Below, in pieces: positions 5,589-5,859 of a DNA stretch of 5,859 nt; positions within the stretch are counted from its first letter, which is position 1; the number at the start of each line of letters is the position of its first letter. The notes under the pieces are model-generated. The model did no database searches. It had not been told where the DNA came from and worked only from the letters and a program-made list of their open reading frames with translations. The stretch lies in the NCBI GenBank assembly GCA_003646355.1, contig QNFO01000092.1, forward strand, positions 1 through 5,859, given 5' to 3'. The position numbers and the translations under genes were made by a program. Origin of the DNA: Gammaproteobacteria bacterium (lineage in GTDB: Bacteria; Pseudomonadota; Gammaproteobacteria; Pseudomonadales; Porticoccaceae).

Positions 5589-5859
5589 TTAATCCATCGC
5601 CGCCACGGCCCCAACCGCTTCACAAATCAAACCCGGGCCGCGATAAATAAACCCGGTATAAACCTGCACCAACTTGGCCCCGGCATTAATCTTATCGCAG
5701 GCATCTTCACCACTGGCGATACCACCCACCCCAATAATCGGCAGCGCGCCGTCGAGTTCTTTGGCCAGCTTACCAACCACTTCGGTAGCCCGCTCACGCA
5801 CGGGCCAACCGCTTAAGCCGCCCTGCTCTCCCGCGAGTGGTGAGCGTTTTACCAGCTCA
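5589..5859 (-). CDS. pyrD: Dihydroorotate dehydrogenase (quinone), class 2, C-terminal fragment
   Basis: The last 89 residues of the membrane-associated flavoenzyme that oxidises dihydroorotate to orotate with quinone as acceptor, the fourth step of pyrimidine synthesis. The frame is open from the right edge to the stop at 5591-5589. [16 protein letters not shown] matches the GGLSG-P segment of E. coli Pyr[15 protein letters not shown] is the FMN phosphate-binding strand-loop (GVGGI). [17 protein letters not shown] is the final flavin-contacting strand and turn. The protein ends AVAAMD, close to the family's usual terminus. The catalytic Ser and N-terminal membrane helices lie outside the window. 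A GTG at 5801 is internal, not the start, because the homology continues upstream of it. The gene is intact at this end, so the toxin-antitoxin pair did not interrupt it. Confidence 0.93.
   Translation of the reverse strand, partial: ELVKRSPLAGEQGGLSGWPVRERATEVVGKLAKELDGALPIIGVGGIASGEDACDKINAGAKLVQVYTGFIYRGPGLICEAVGAVAAMD

Noticed and set aside
1..5859. tRNA, rRNA, CRISPR array, insertion sequence or phage attachment site
   Set aside because: No cloverleaf, regularly spaced repeats, transposase frame or terminal inverted repeats with target duplication were seen by eye on either strand.

Overview
The window reads as a chromosomal piece of a Gram-negative bacterium, most likely a gammaproteobacterium of moderate GC. 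The reasons are an EmrA-type periplasmic adaptor, which only makes sense with two membranes, and a class 2 (membrane-associated, E. coli-type) dihydroorotate dehydrogenase at the right edge. The exact taxon cannot be read from the sequence alone.

Layout. (1) Positions 1-94, minus strand: the N-terminus of a TetR-like regulator that runs off the left edge. (2) Positions 95-458: a 364-base divergent intergenic region holding several dyads and a candidate sigma-70 promoter facing right. (3) Positions 459-4832, plus strand: one EmrA/HlyD-type membrane fusion protein followed by two full-length EmrB-like DHA2 permeases in tandem, separated by 66 and 45 bases, a likely operon. (4) Positions 4833-5009: an intergenic region ending in a candidate extended -10 promoter inside overlapping inverted repeats. 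(5) Positions 5010-5582, plus strand: a Phd/YefM-type antitoxin and a RelE/ParE-type toxin whose start codon directly follows the antitoxin stop. (6) Positions 5589-5859, minus strand: the C-terminal 89 residues of PyrD, converging on the toxin gene with 6 bases between the stops.

How the genes work together. The TetR-like protein probably represses the divergent efflux operon and responds to a compound exported by it. The adaptor would link one or both inner-membrane permeases to an outer-membrane TolC-like channel, which is not encoded here. The toxin-antitoxin pair is a separate self-regulated unit lodged between the efflux operon and pyrD.

The most interesting signals are the one-adaptor/two-permease arrangement and an apparent exchange of acidic residues within the membrane. 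Both permeases (about 65% identical by an ungapped hand count) carry Asn where EmrB-type DHA2 proteins usually have the TM1 Asp, and both carry a Glu in TM2 where E. coli EmrB, as remembered, has Asn. No clearly undescribed system is visible; the families are recognisable, and the novelty is in arrangement and in these residues.
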